A stretch of DNA of 64,000 bases. It comes from Streptomyces nitrosporeus (GTDB taxonomy: Bacteria; Actinomycetota; Actinomycetes; Streptomycetales; Streptomycetaceae). Location: assembly GCF_008704555.1 (NCBI RefSeq), contig NZ_CP023702.1, positions 496,001 through 560,000 of the forward strand, in the 5' to 3' direction. The notes under the pieces were generated by a model. That model was not told where the DNA came from. It saw only the letters and a list, made by a program, of their open reading frames with translations, and ran no database searches. Positions within the stretch are counted from its first letter, which is position 1, and each line of letters begins with the position of its first letter. Made by a program: the position numbers and the translations under genes. Below are positions 33,622 through 42,124 of the stretch, piece after piece.

Positions 33622-33740
33622 GGTGCCGGCGTTCCGCCCGGGCTCCGCCGCCGCCAGTGGTTTTCCCGGGGCGCCCGCCGTCCGGAGCCCGGGCGGGGTC
33701 CGTCAGGCCGCGGTGTCCGGTGCGCGGTCCCTCCGGGCAC

Positions 33741-33773
33741 TTTCACAACAGTGGTGCGACAGCAATACTGTTG
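33741..33773 (+). promoter_or_regulatory. MerR-type promoter with operator inside a 19-bp spacer
   Basis: TTTCAC, a 19-bp spacer and TACTGT form a promoter with the stretched spacing typical of MerR-activated promoters. A perfect inverted repeat CAACAGT-N14-ACTGTTG occupies 33746-33773, mostly in that spacer. It lies 53 bp upstream of the merR-type gene and indicates autoregulation. Confidence 0.6.
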
Positions 33774-33826
33774 GACCTGATCGACCGAGCCCGGCAGGAC
33801 GGGCCCGTCCGCCACGAGGAGCAGCC

Positions 33827-34555
33827 ATGGCCACCGGGACCGAGGAGCCGACGCTCACCGTCGACGAGCTGGCGGCGCGCGCCGGTGTGACCGTACGCAC
33901 CGTGCGTTTCTACAGCACCCGGGGCCTGCTGCCGCCCCCGGTGATCGGGCCGCGCCGGGTCGGGCACTACGGTCCGGCCCATCTGTCGCGGCTCGCGCTG
34001 ATCGAGGAGCTCCAGCACCAGGGCATGACACTGGCCGCCATCGAACGCTATCTGGAACAGCTGCCGCCCGATCTGAGCGCGCAGGACCTGGCCATCCACC
34101 GGGCCCTGGTGGCTTCCTGGGCGCCGGACGCCGCGGAGGACCTGGAGCGGGCGGAGCTGGAGCGGCGGGCGGGCCGGGCGCTGAGCGGGCCGGATCTGGA
34201 CCGGCTGGCGGCGATGGGGGTCCTGGAGCACCCGGCCGGGGACGGCCCGTACCGGGTGGACGTGGGGCTGCTGCGGCTCGGGGTGGAGCTGCTGGACGTA
34301 CCGATCGCGCACGAGACGATCCTGGCCGCGCGGACGGTGCTGATGGAGCACACCCGCTCGGCCGCCCACGAGCTGACCAGGCTGTTCCGCGACGAGGTGT
34401 GGAATCCGTACCGGGAGCGGGAGTCCGACCCGGAGCATGTGAAGGCGATGAAGTCGCTGTCGGCCCATATGCAGCCGATGGTGCTCCAGGCGCTGCTGAC
34501 GGCGTTCCAGCGGTCGCTCAAGGAGGAGCTGCGGGCCGCGTTCACCGACGGGTGA
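33827..34555 (+). CDS. MerR family transcriptional regulator
   Basis: The 242-residue protein has an N-terminal MerR winged helix: LTVDELAARAGVTVRTVRFY, STRGLLPPP, VGHYGPAHLSRLALIEELQH. A long coiled dimerisation helix and a C-terminal alpha-helical region of about 150 residues follow (LLRLGVELLDVPIAHETILA; MKSLSAHMQPMVLQALLTAF), longer than in metal-sensing MerR proteins and without a clustered-cysteine metal site. This fits regulators that bind organic ligands. CGAGGAG precedes the ATG at 33827. It converges on the fadB-fadA-acyl-CoA dehydrogenase block with a gap of 36 bp. In streptomycetes such a neighbour plausibly controls fatty-acid degradation, with acyl-CoA as ligand; this is inference. 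Confidence 0.88.
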   Translation: MATGTEEPTLTVDELAARAGVTVRTVRFYSTRGLLPPPVIGPRRVGHYGPAHLSRLALIEELQHQGMTLAAIERYLEQLPPDLSAQDLAIHRALVASWAPDAAEDLERAELERRAGRALSGPDLDRLAAMGVLEHPAGDGPYRVDVGLLRLGVELLDVPIAHETILAARTVLMEHTRSAAHELTRLFRDEVWNPYRERESDPEHVKAMKSLSAHMQPMVLQALLTAFQRSLKEELRAAFTDG

Positions 34556-34591
34556 GTCCGTGGTGGGCGCGGCCCGCGGGGGCGTGCCGGG

Positions 34592-36763
34592 TCAGTCGTG
34601 GAAGGTCTCGCCCTTCTCGGCCTTCTCCACCAGCAGCGGCGGCGGCAGGAAGCGGTCGCCGTACCGTTCGGCGAGCTGCCGGGCGCGGGCCACGAAGCCG
34701 GGCAGTCCGCCTTCGTAGCCGTTGATGTACTGGAGGACGCCGCCGGTCCACGGCGGGAAGCCGATGCCCATGACGGAGCCGATGTTGGCGTCGGCGACGG
34801 TCGTCAGGACGTTCTCCTCCAGGCAGCGGACGCTGTCCAGGGCCTCGGAGAAGAGCATCCTCTCCCGCATGTCCTCGAACGGGATCTCGCGTCCCGGCTC
34901 GGTGAAGTGCTCCCGCAGTCCGGGCCAGAGCAGGCCGCGCCGGCCGTCCTCGCCGTAGTCGTAGAAGCCCGCTCCCCCGCTGCGGCCGGGACGGCCGAAC
35001 TCGTCGACCATCCGGTCGACGACCGCGTCGGCGGGGTGGGTGGCCCAGGTGCCGCCGGCCTCCTCGACGGCGCGGCGGGTCTCCTCGCGGATCCTGCGCG
35101 GGAGGGTGAGGGTGAGTTCGTCCATCAGGCTGAGGACCTTGGCGGGGTAGCCGGCCTGGGCGGCGGCCTGTTCGACGGAGGCCGGGTCGATGCCCTCGCC
35201 GACCATGGCGACGCCCTCGTTGATGAAGTGGCCGATGACGCGGGAGGTGAAGAAGCCGCGGGAGTCGTTGACGACGATCGGGGTCTTCTTGATCCGGCGT
35301 ACCAGGTCGAAGGCGCGGGCGAGCGCCTCGTCACCGGTCCGCCCGCCCTTGATGATCTCCACCAGGGGCATCTTGTCGACCGGTGAGAAGAAGTGCAGGC
35401 CGATGAAGTCGGCCTGCCGCTCGACGCCTTCGGCGAGGACGGTGATGGGCAGGGTGGAGGTGTTGGAGCACAGCAGCGCGTCCGGCTCGACGATGTGCTG
35501 GATCTCCTGGAACACCTTGTGCTTGAGAGCGGTGTCCTCGAAGACCGCCTCGATCACCACGTCGCAGCCGGCCAGGTCGGCCGGGTCGGCGGTGGGGGTG
35601 ATGCGGGCGAGGAGTTCGTCGCGCTTCGCCTCGGTCGTGCGTCCCCGGCTCAGCGCCTTGGCGAGCAGCTTCTCGCTGTACGCCTTGCCGCGGGCGGCGG
35701 CCTCGGCGGAGACGTCCTTGAGGACGACGTCGATACCGGCGCGGGCACAGGAGTACGCGATGCCCGCGCCCATCATCCCGGCGCCGAGCACGGCGACCTT
35801 GCGGACCGGCCGCTCCTCGGCACCGGCCGGGCGACTGGCGCCGGAGTTGACGGCCTGGAGGTCGAAGAAGAACGCCTGGATCATGTTCTTGGAGATCTGG
35901 CCGGTGACCAGCTCGGTGAAGTACCGGGCCTCGATGGTCTGGGCGGTCTCGAAGTCGACCTGGGAGCCCTCGACGGCGGCGGCCATGATGTTGCGGGGCG
36001 CGGGCATGGGGGCGCCCGCCAGCTGCTTCTTCAGATTGGCCGGGAAGGCCGGCAGGTTGGCGGCGAACTTCGGGTTCGAGGGGGTGCCGCCGGGGATGCG
36101 GTAGCCCTTGACGTCCCAGGGCTGGTGGGATTCGGGGTGGGCGTCGATGAAGGCGCGCGCCTTCTCCAGCATCTCCTCGGGAGTGGTCGCGACCTCGTGG
36201 ACCAGGCCGTTCTCCAGGGCCCGGCGCGGGGTGTACTGGGTGCCCTGGAGGAGGACCTTGAGGAGGGCGTCGGTGAGGCCCATCAGGCGTACGGTGCGGG
36301 TGACACCGCCGCCTGCGGGGAGCAGGCCGAGGGTGACCTCGGGCAGACCGATCCGGGAGCCGGGGGCGTCCAGGGCGATGCGGTGATGGGCGGCGAGGGC
36401 GATCTCGTAACCGCCGCCGAGTGCGGCGCCGTTGATCGCGGCGACGACCGGTTTGCCGAGGGTCTCGATACGGCGCAGGGCGCGCTTGACGGACATCCCG
36501 GCGTCGAACGCGTCCTGGGCGTTCCCGGGGCCGATGCGGATCATGTCCTTGAGGTCGCCGCCGGCGAAGAAGGTCTTCTTCGCGGAGGTGTAGATGATGC
36601 CCCGGATGGAGTCCTTCTCGGCCTCGGCGCGGTCGGCGACGGCCTTCACGGAGTCCCGGAAGGCCTGGTTCATGGTGTTGGCGGATTGTGCGGGGTCGTC
36701 CAGGACGAGGGTGACGATGCCGGTCTCGTCCTGTTCCCAGCGGATGGTGGTGCTCTCGGTCAT
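34592..36763 (-). CDS. fadB: Fatty-acid oxidation multifunctional protein FadB (enoyl-CoA hydratase / 3-hydroxyacyl-CoA dehydrogenase)
   Basis: The 723-residue fusion has an N-terminal crotonase domain with both catalytic glutamates (GAALGGGYEIALAAHHRIAL and LPEVTLGLLPAGGGVTRT) and a C-terminal 3-hydroxyacyl-CoA dehydrogenase with the NAD fold KVAVLGAGMMGAGIAYSCAR, the catalytic FIGLHFFSPVDKMPLVEII, and the paired C-terminal domains (RGFFTSRVIGHFINEGVAM). It performs the hydration and oxidation steps of beta-oxidation. The ATG at 36763 follows GGAGAAG. It lies 50 bp downstream of the thiolase gene in one transcript with acyl-CoA dehydrogenase, giving a complete beta-oxidation set. The length is normal for actinobacterial FadB. 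Confidence 0.93.
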   Translation of the reverse strand: MTESTTIRWEQDETGIVTLVLDDPAQSANTMNQAFRDSVKAVADRAEAEKDSIRGIIYTSAKKTFFAGGDLKDMIRIGPGNAQDAFDAGMSVKRALRRIETLGKPVVAAINGAALGGGYEIALAAHHRIALDAPGSRIGLPEVTLGLLPAGGGVTRTVRLMGLTDALLKVLLQGTQYTPRRALENGLVHEVATTPEEMLEKARAFIDAHPESHQPWDVKGYRIPGGTPSNPKFAANLPAFPANLKKQLAGAPMPAPRNIMAAAVEGSQVDFETAQTIEARYFTELVTGQISKNMIQAFFFDLQAVNSGASRPAGAEERPVRKVAVLGAGMMGAGIAYSCARAGIDVVLKDVSAEAAARGKAYSEKLLAKALSRGRTTEAKRDELLARITPTADPADLAGCDVVIEAVFEDTALKHKVFQEIQHIVEPDALLCSNTSTLPITVLAEGVERQADFIGLHFFSPVDKMPLVEIIKGGRTGDEALARAFDLVRRIKKTPIVVNDSRGFFTSRVIGHFINEGVAMVGEGIDPASVEQAAAQAGYPAKVLSLMDELTLTLPRRIREETRRAVEEAGGTWATHPADAVVDRMVDEFGRPGRSGGAGFYDYGEDGRRGLLWPGLREHFTEPGREIPFEDMRERMLFSEALDSVRCLEENVLTTVADANIGSVMGIGFPPWTGGVLQYINGYEGGLPGFVARARQLAERYGDRFLPPPLLVEKAEKGETFHD

Positions 36764-36813
36764 GGGTCTTCTCCGTAAACGGGGTCCGGGAGGGATGGCG
36801 TGAGCGGGACGGG

Positions 36814-38028
36814 TCAGAGACGCTCGACGACGGTGGCGATGCCCATACCGCCGCCGACACACAGGGTCGCCAGCCCGTAACGCTTGTCCCGGCGTTCGAG
36901 CTCGTCGACGAGAGTCCCCAGGATCATCGCGCCGGTCGCCCCGAGAGGATGCCCCATCGCGATGGCACCACCATTGACATTCACCTTGTCCAGACTCAGC
37001 CCCATCTCCCGCACGAAACGCAGGACCACCCCGGCGAAAGCCTCGTTGATCTCCACCAGATCGATGTCCCCGATGCCCAGCCCCGCCCTGGCCAACGCCT
37101 TACGCGTCGCCGGAGCCGGACCCGTGAGCATGATCGTGGGCTCCGAACCCGACACCGCCGCGGAAACGATCCGCGCCCGCGCCCTCAGCCCGTACCGCTC
37201 ACCGACCTCCCCGCTCCCCACCACCACCAGCGCCGCCCCGTCCACGATCCCCGACGAATTACCCGCATGATGGACATGATCGATCTTCTCCACCCAGTGA
37301 TACTTCTGCAGCGCCACCGCGTCGAACCCGCCCATCTCCCCCACCGCGGCGAACGACGGCCTGAGCCCGGCCAGCGAATCCGCCGTCGTCCCCGGACGCA
37401 TGTGCTCATCCCGGTCCAGCACCAGCAACCCGTTACGGTCACGCACCGCAACCACCGAACGGGCGAACCGCCCCTCCTTCCACGCCACCGCCGCCCGCTC
37501 CTGCGACAACGCCGCGTACTCATCCACATCACGCCGCGAGAAACCCTCCACCGTCGCGATCAGATCCGCACCGACCCCCTGCGGCGCGAAACCCGTCTCG
37601 AAACTCGTCATCGGATCCATCGCCCAGGCACCCCCGTCACTGCCCATCGGGACCCGCGACATCGACTCCACACCCCCCGCCAGAACCAGGTCCTCCCACC
37701 CCGAACGCACCTTCGCCGCCGCCAGGTTCACCGCCTCCAGACCCGACGCGCAGAAGCGGTTCTCCTGCACCCCCGCCACCGAATCCGGCAGACCCGCCGC
37801 GAGCGCGGCGATACGGGCGATGTCGGAACCCTGGTCACCCAGCGGACTGACCACACCCAGCACGACATCGTCGACCGCCGCCGGATCCAGATCCGGGAAA
37901 CGCCGGAGAGTCTCATGGATCAGACCGACGACCAGATCGATCGGCTTCGTACCGTGCAAAGCCCCATCGGCCTTGCCACGGCCACGCGGGGTACGGATCG
38001 CGTCGTAGACATACGCTTCGGTGCTCAA
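36814..38028 (-). CDS. fadA: Acetyl-CoA C-acyltransferase (thiolase) FadA
   Basis: The 404-residue thiolase has the acylated cysteine in [19 protein letters not shown], the His of [26 protein letters not shown] and the second catalytic cysteine in [16 protein letters not shown]. It cleaves 3-ketoacyl-CoA to acetyl-CoA and a shortened acyl-CoA, partnering FadB downstream. From about 36,930 to its start, codons end in T or G far more than in the flanking genes (GGT, AAT, CAT, CGT), an abrupt change that continues into the 3' third of the acyl-CoA dehydrogenase gene. This looks like a recombined segment from a divergent relative. All catalytic residues are intact. Confidence 0.93.
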   Translation of the reverse strand: MSTEAYVYDAIRTPRGRGKADGALHGTKPIDLVVGLIHETLRRFPDLDPAAVDDVVLGVVSPLGDQGSDIARIAALAAGLPDSVAGVQENRFCASGLEAVNLAAAKVRSGWEDLVLAGGVESMSRVPMGSDGGAWAMDPMTSFETGFAPQGVGADLIATVEGFSRRDVDEYAALSQERAAVAWKEGRFARSVVAVRDRNGLLVLDRDEHMRPGTTADSLAGLRPSFAAVGEMGGFDAVALQKYHWVEKIDHVHHAGNSSGIVDGAALVVVGSGEVGERYGLRARARIVSAAVSGSEPTIMLTGPAPATRKALARAGLGIGDIDLVEINEAFAGVVLRFVREMGLSLDKVNVNGGAIAMGHPLGATGAMILGTLVDELERRDKRYGLATLCVGGGMGIATVVERL

Positions 38029-38064
38029 GACAGCAGCCTTTCGAAAAGGGTGGGCAGGAAGAGG

Positions 38065-39207
38065 TCAGCCGAGCAGGGAGCGGCCGATGATCTCCTTCAT
38101 GATCTCGGTCGTCCCGCCGTAGATGGTCTGGATGCGGCCGTCGGTGAAAGCCCTGGCGACCCGGTACTCACTCATGTAGCCGTAACCGCCGTGCAGTTGC
38201 AGACAACGGTCGGCGACCCGCTTCTGCAGCTCCGTCGCCCACCACTTGGCCATCGAGGCATGGACCGCGTCCAGAGCCCCCTCGGAGTGGTCGGTAACAC
38301 ACCGGTCCAGGAAAGCCCGCGTGACAGCACACTCGGTGGCCATCTCCGCGATCTCGAAACGCACATGCTGCAACTTCGCCAGCGGACGCCCGAAAGCCTC
38401 ACGCTCCTTCACGTACCGCGTGGTGATCTCCACCAGGTGTTCGGCGGCGGCGATCGCGGCGACCGCTATGCCCATGCGCTCCTGGGCGAGGTTGGTCATC
38501 AGGTGGATGAAGGCGCCGTCGCGTTCCCCGAGGAGGTTCTCCTTGGGGACGCGTACGTCGTCGAAGAAGAGTTCGGCGGTGTCCTGGGACTTCTGGCCGA
38601 TCTTGTCGAGGTTGCGGCCGCGGGTGAAGCCCTCGGCCCCGCGCTCGACGACGAGCAGCGAGAGGCCCTTCGCACCGCCCTCGGGGGTGGTGCGGGCGAC
38701 GACGATCACCAGGTCGGCGAGGATGCCGTTGGAGATGAAGGTCTTCGACCCGTTCAGCAGCCAGTGGTCGCCCCGGTCCTCGGCGGTGGTACGGATGCCC
38801 TGGAGGTCGGAGCCCGCCCCCGGTTCCGTCATGGCGATGGCGGTGACGGTCTCGCCGCTGCAGAAGCCGGGCAGCCAGCGGCGCTTCTGCTCCTCGGTGG
38901 CGAGGGTGGTGAGGTACGGCCCGACGATGTCGTTGTGCAGCCCGACCGCGAGGCCGGCCACCCCCGCGCGGGTGAACTCCTCGGCCAGGACCGCGCTGTA
39001 GCGGAAGTCGCCGTTGCCTCCGCCGCCGTACTCCTCCCCGACCGCCATCCCCAGCAGGCCCTGACGGCCCGCCGCCCGCCAGGCGTCCCGCGAGACGATG
39101 CCGTCCTGTTCCCACTGCTCGTAGTACGGGAGGACCTCCTTCTCCAGGAAGGTGCGGACGGTCCCGCGGAACGCCTCGTGTTCTTCGGTGAAGATCTGCC
39201 GCTGCAC
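38065..39207 (-). CDS. Acyl-CoA dehydrogenase
   Basis: The 380-residue flavoenzyme has the acyl-CoA dehydrogenase signatures AMTEPGAGSDLQGIRT and QLHGGYGYMSEYRVARAFTD, with the C-terminal IYGGTTEIMKEIIGRSL. The region YGGTTEI contains Glu at the position used as catalytic base in many members. It introduces the first double bond in acyl-CoA using FAD. GTG at 39207 follows AAGGAGG. It is the first gene of a three-gene beta-oxidation operon with fadA and fadB. Codon usage switches near 38,415: upstream it is C/G-ending like the rest of the chromosome, downstream T/G-ending like fadA, so the gene is a mosaic. Confidence 0.92.
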   Translation of the reverse strand: MQRQIFTEEHEAFRGTVRTFLEKEVLPYYEQWEQDGIVSRDAWRAAGRQGLLGMAVGEEYGGGGNGDFRYSAVLAEEFTRAGVAGLAVGLHNDIVGPYLTTLATEEQKRRWLPGFCSGETVTAIAMTEPGAGSDLQGIRTTAEDRGDHWLLNGSKTFISNGILADLVIVVARTTPEGGAKGLSLLVVERGAEGFTRGRNLDKIGQKSQDTAELFFDDVRVPKENLLGERDGAFIHLMTNLAQERMGIAVAAIAAAEHLVEITTRYVKEREAFGRPLAKLQHVRFEIAEMATECAVTRAFLDRCVTDHSEGALDAVHASMAKWWATELQKRVADRCLQLHGGYGYMSEYRVARAFTDGRIQTIYGGTTEIMKEIIGRSLLG

Positions 39208-39285
39208 TTCGGGCCTCCTTGGGCCGGTTGGTTCGGTACGGGCGGGGCGGGCGGGCCGTGTGGAGCGGCGGGACGGGCGCTTCCG

Positions 39286-40437
39286 TCAGCCGGCGGCCCC
39301 TTCGCCGGGGGGCACGAGGCCGGGCACTCCCCATTCCTCCGCGACGGCCTCGGTGTCGGCACCCGGGCGGGCGGGCCCGCGGCGCACCGAGACGGGGGTC
39401 GCGGAGAAGCGGGGCGCGGGCGCGGGCTGGGTGAGGCCGTCGTGCTCCACGTAGGTGGAGCGGGCGGCGAGGTGGGGGTGGGACGGGGCCTCGCGGAGCG
39501 AGAGGACCGGGGCCACGCACGCGTCCGTGGGCTCGAAGACCTCCGTCCACTCGGCCCGGGTACGTGACGCGAAGCGCGCGGCGACGAGGTCGCGCAGTTC
39601 GGGCCACCGGCCGGGGTCGCTCCGGTCCGGGGCTTCTTCCCCGATCCCGAGCAGCGCGGTGAACTCCTCGTAGAACCGCGGTTCCAGGGGGCCGACGGCC
39701 ATGTACCCGCCGTCGGAGGTCTCGTAGGTGCCGTAGAAGGGACAGCCTCCGTCGAGGATGTTGGTGCCGCGCCGGTCCTGCCAGGTTCCGGCGGCGAGCA
39801 TGCCGTGGATCATCGTGGCGAGGTGCGCCGACCCGTCGACGACGGCGGCGTCCACGACCTGCCCGGTGCCGTCGGGCGTACGGGCGTGCTGGAGGGCGGC
39901 GAGGACGCCGACGACGAGGTAGAGGGAGCCGCCCGCGTAGTCGCCGAGCAGGTTGGCGGGTACGACGGGCGGCCCGCCGGCCCGCCCGATCATGGAGAGG
40001 GTCCCGCTGAGCGCGATGTAGGCGACGTCGTGCCCCGCCCGGCCGGCCAGCGGCCCGTCCTGGCCCCAGCCGGTCATCCTCCCGTACACCAGCCGGGGGT
40101 TGCGCTCCATGCACGCGTCCGGGCCGACCCCGAGGCGTTCCGCGACGCCGGGCCGGTAGCCCTCGATCAGGATGTCGGCGCGCCCGGCGAGTTCGAGGAC
40201 CTGTTCGGCGCCGCCCTCTGCCTTGAGGTCGACGAGGACCGAGCGCTTGTTGCGGTTGGTGAGGTCGTACGCGGGGTCGATGCCGAGGACGGAGCCGCCC
40301 GGGCGGTCGACGCGCACCACGTCGGCGCCCAGGTCGGCGAGCAGCATCGCGGCGAACGGGCCGGGGCCGATACCCGCCAGCTCGACGACGCGCACCCCGG
40401 CCAGCGGGCCGCCCGGGCGGTGTCCTGTCGTTGACAT
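39286..40437 (-). CDS. Class III CoA-transferase / alpha-methylacyl-CoA racemase family (CaiB/BaiF)
   Basis: The 383-residue protein begins GPLAGVRVVELAGIGPGPFA, continues with MLLADLGADVVRVDRPGG, and has NRNKRSVLVDLKAEGG and the catalytic aspartate candidate in ALSGTLSMIGRAGGPPVVPA with NLLGDYAGGSLYLVVGVLAA. FEPTDACVAPVLSLREAPSH near the C-terminus is typical of alpha-methylacyl-CoA racemases. The enzyme either moves CoA between acids or epimerises 2-methylacyl-CoAs, for example during methyl-branched fatty acid or sterol side-chain breakdown. It precedes the acyl-CoA dehydrogenase by 78 bp, so it probably shares its operon. The ATG at 40437 follows a G-run. The racemase role is the better fit to this context. 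Confidence 0.88.
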   Translation of the reverse strand: MSTTGHRPGGPLAGVRVVELAGIGPGPFAAMLLADLGADVVRVDRPGGSVLGIDPAYDLTNRNKRSVLVDLKAEGGAEQVLELAGRADILIEGYRPGVAERLGVGPDACMERNPRLVYGRMTGWGQDGPLAGRAGHDVAYIALSGTLSMIGRAGGPPVVPANLLGDYAGGSLYLVVGVLAALQHARTPDGTGQVVDAAVVDGSAHLATMIHGMLAAGTWQDRRGTNILDGGCPFYGTYETSDGGYMAVGPLEPRFYEEFTALLGIGEEAPDRSDPGRWPELRDLVAARFASRTRAEWTEVFEPTDACVAPVLSLREAPSHPHLAARSTYVEHDGLTQPAPAPRFSATPVSVRRGPARPGADTEAVAEEWGVPGLVPPGEGAAG

Positions 40438-40450
40438 CAAGCCCCCAGCG

Positions 40451-40474
40451 GTGTGACACAACTGATGTAACATC
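40451..40474. promoter_or_regulatory. Two small palindromes upstream of the CoA-transferase gene
   Basis: GTGTGACAC (40451-40459) and GATGTAACATC (40464-40474) lie side by side, 14-37 bp upstream of the ATG at 40437, in the AT-richest stretch of this gap. They are candidates for control of the acyl-CoA degradation operon. Confidence 0.4.
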
Positions 40475-40601
40475 GATGATGCTAAGAAGAAGGCCCCCTC
40501 CGCACAACCCTTTCGGCCGAGCAAGCGCTTAGAAGTCCTGGAGCGATCCTCCCGCACCCGGGGCCTCCCGGCCGGGCAACGCCACGGCCCCCTCCGCTAC
40601 C

Positions 40602-40616
40602 CTCTGGCAGCCAGAG
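40602..40616 (+). promoter_or_regulatory. Perfect 15-bp palindrome overlapping a -10 box
   Basis: CTCTGGC-A-GCCAGAG overlaps the end of TACCCT (40598-40603) and lies 50 bp upstream of the reductase-like gene start at 40667. A protein bound here would cover the transcription start. Confidence 0.45.
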
Positions 40617-40666
40617 CCGGTCATGACGACCGGTCCCGCTTCGGCGCCGGCCGCCACGGAGGCAGA

Positions 40667-41857
40667 GTGAACAGGCAGAACGGGGTGGAACGCCCCCTGG
40701 ACATCGTCCTTTTCGGCGCCACGGGCTTCGTGGGGGCGCTCACCGCCGCCTATCTGGCCGAGCACGCCCCCGAAGGCTGCCGCTGGGCACTGGCCGGCCG
40801 CGATTCCTCCAAGCTGGAACGCCTCCGTGAACGGCTCGCCGCGGCCTTTCCCCGCTGCGCGGAGCTGCCGCTGGTCACCGCGGACGCCGACGACGACGGC
40901 GCGCTCGGCGACCTGGCCCGGTCCGCCCATGTGGTGGTCTCGACGGTGGGGCCGTACGTCAGGTACGGCGCGAAGCTGGTCGCCGCCTGCGCCGAGGCCG
41001 GCACGGACTACGCCGATCTCACCGGCGAGCCGGAGTTCGTGGACCGGATGTACCTGGAGCACGACGCCCGCGCGCGGGAGACGGGCGCCCGGCTCGTGCA
41101 CGCCTGCGGCTTCGACTCCGTACCGCACGACCTGGGGGTCTGGTTCACCGTCGGCCGCCTGCCCGAGGGGGTCCCGCTGACGGTGGACGGGTTCGTCCGC
41201 ACCCACGCGGTCTTCTCCGGCGGTACGTTCGCCTCGGCGCTCACCGCGCTGGGCCGTGGCCCGCAGACGGCCCGCGCCGCGCGGGAGCGCCGACGGCGCG
41301 AACCCCGGCCGGTGGGCCGGCGGGCCAGGGCGCCGCAGGGGTCACCGCACTTCAGCTCGGCGACCGGCACCTGGGCGCTGCCGCTGCCGACTCTGGACCC
41401 GAGGGTGGTGGAACGCTCGGCGCGGGCGCTGGAACGGTACGGCCCGGACTTCCGCTACCGGCACTTCGCCTCGGTGAAGCGGCTCCCGGTGGCACTCGGC
41501 GGGACGGCCGCGCTCGGGGCGCTGGCCGGTGCCGCGCAGGTCCCCCCGCTCCGGGAGTGGCTGATGAGCCGTTACGCGGCGGGCAGCGGGCCCGGCGAAC
41601 GGCGCAGGAGCCAGAGCTGGTTCACGGTGCGCTTCGTCGGGGAGGGCGGAGGCCGGCGGGTCTTCACGGAGGTCTCGGGCGGCGATCCGGGCTACGACGA
41701 GACGGCGAAGATGCTGGCCGAGTCCGCCCTGTGCCTGGCCCTGGACGAACTGCCGCGGACGGCGGGGCAGGTGACCACGGCGGTGGCGATGGGGGACGCG
41801 CTGCTGGAGCGGCTGCGCTCGGCCGGGATCGGCTTCCGGGTGGCCGCGGCGCTCTGA
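40667..41857 (+). CDS. Saccharopine dehydrogenase-like / trans-acting enoyl reductase family protein
   Basis: The 396-residue protein starts with a Rossmann fold, LDIVLFGATGFVGALTAAYL and WALAGRDSSKLERLRERL, followed by VVVSTVGPYVRYGAKLVAAC, YADLTGEPEFVDRMY and ACGFDSVPHDLGVWF. This pattern matches mycobacterial trans-acting enoyl reductases (Rv2953 type) and the saccharopine-dehydrogenase-like family, which reduce double bonds in lipids or polyketides using NADPH. A hydrophobic stretch near VALGGTAALGALAGAAQVPP suggests membrane contact. The GTG at 40667 follows GGAGG. It is divergent from the CoA-transferase operon, with small palindromes in the shared region, consistent with lipid metabolism. 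The substrate is unknown. Confidence 0.85.
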   Translation: MNRQNGVERPLDIVLFGATGFVGALTAAYLAEHAPEGCRWALAGRDSSKLERLRERLAAAFPRCAELPLVTADADDDGALGDLARSAHVVVSTVGPYVRYGAKLVAACAEAGTDYADLTGEPEFVDRMYLEHDARARETGARLVHACGFDSVPHDLGVWFTVGRLPEGVPLTVDGFVRTHAVFSGGTFASALTALGRGPQTARAARERRRREPRPVGRRARAPQGSPHFSSATGTWALPLPTLDPRVVERSARALERYGPDFRYRHFASVKRLPVALGGTAALGALAGAAQVPPLREWLMSRYAAGSGPGERRRSQSWFTVRFVGEGGGRRVFTEVSGGDPGYDETAKMLAESALCLALDELPRTAGQVTTAVAMGDALLERLRSAGIGFRVAAAL

Positions 41858-41892
41858 GCGTCCGCACCACACGCGCCGGCCGTCGCCGGGGC

Positions 41893-42039
41893 TCAGAGCA
41901 TCCAGGACGCGAGTGTGACGACCATGGAGACGGTCCATGCCGCACTCGCGAAGACGCCGAGGGTCATACCGACGGCGATCTTGCGCTGAGCCAGGCGAAC
42001 GGTTCCGGTGCTCATACGGGGCGTGTTGTGGTCGATCAT
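41893..42039 (-). CDS. Small single-helix membrane protein (48 aa)
   Basis: The predicted product begins MIDHNTPRMSTGTVRLAQRK and has one clear transmembrane helix (IAVGMTLGVFASAAWTVSMV, continuing VTLASWML). A basic stretch before the helix predicts an inside N-terminus. An internal ATG at 42015 (MSTGTVRLAQ) would give a 40-residue form that may be the true start. The ribosome binding site is weak for both. I do not recognise a family. The gene is monocistronic, and its promoter region contains two palindromes, so it is probably expressed under specific control. Confidence that it is coding comes from the clean membrane-protein pattern and start-stop organisation. Confidence 0.6.
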   Translation of the reverse strand: MIDHNTPRMSTGTVRLAQRKIAVGMTLGVFASAAWTVSMVVTLASWML

Positions 42040-42059
42040 GTGTACCAGCCTGCCCTGAA

Positions 42060-42088
42060 TGTTCGACGAACAACATCCGTACATGTAC
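42060..42088. promoter_or_regulatory. Two palindromes upstream of the small membrane protein
   Basis: TGTTCG-A-CGAACA (42060-42072, perfect) and GTACATGTAC (42079-42088, perfect) lie 21-49 bp upstream of the ATG at 42039. The first is an inside-out arrangement relative to the actinobacterial LexA box, so LexA is not implied. Confidence 0.5.
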
Positions 42089-42124
42089 TCAGTCGGCAAC
42101 AATCCGGCCGCGCCGGCGGCCGGA

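Noticed and set aside
36949..39567. 872-codon open frame antisense to fadA and the acyl-CoA dehydrogenase gene
   Set aside because: The product is low-complexity His/Arg/Pro-rich. It is a by-product of codon composition on the coding strand.
42060..42072. Possible LexA (SOS) box upstream of the small membrane protein gene
   Set aside because: The actinobacterial LexA box has CGAAC on the left and GTTCG on the right; here the order is reversed (TGTTCG-A-CGAACA), so LexA binding is not expected.
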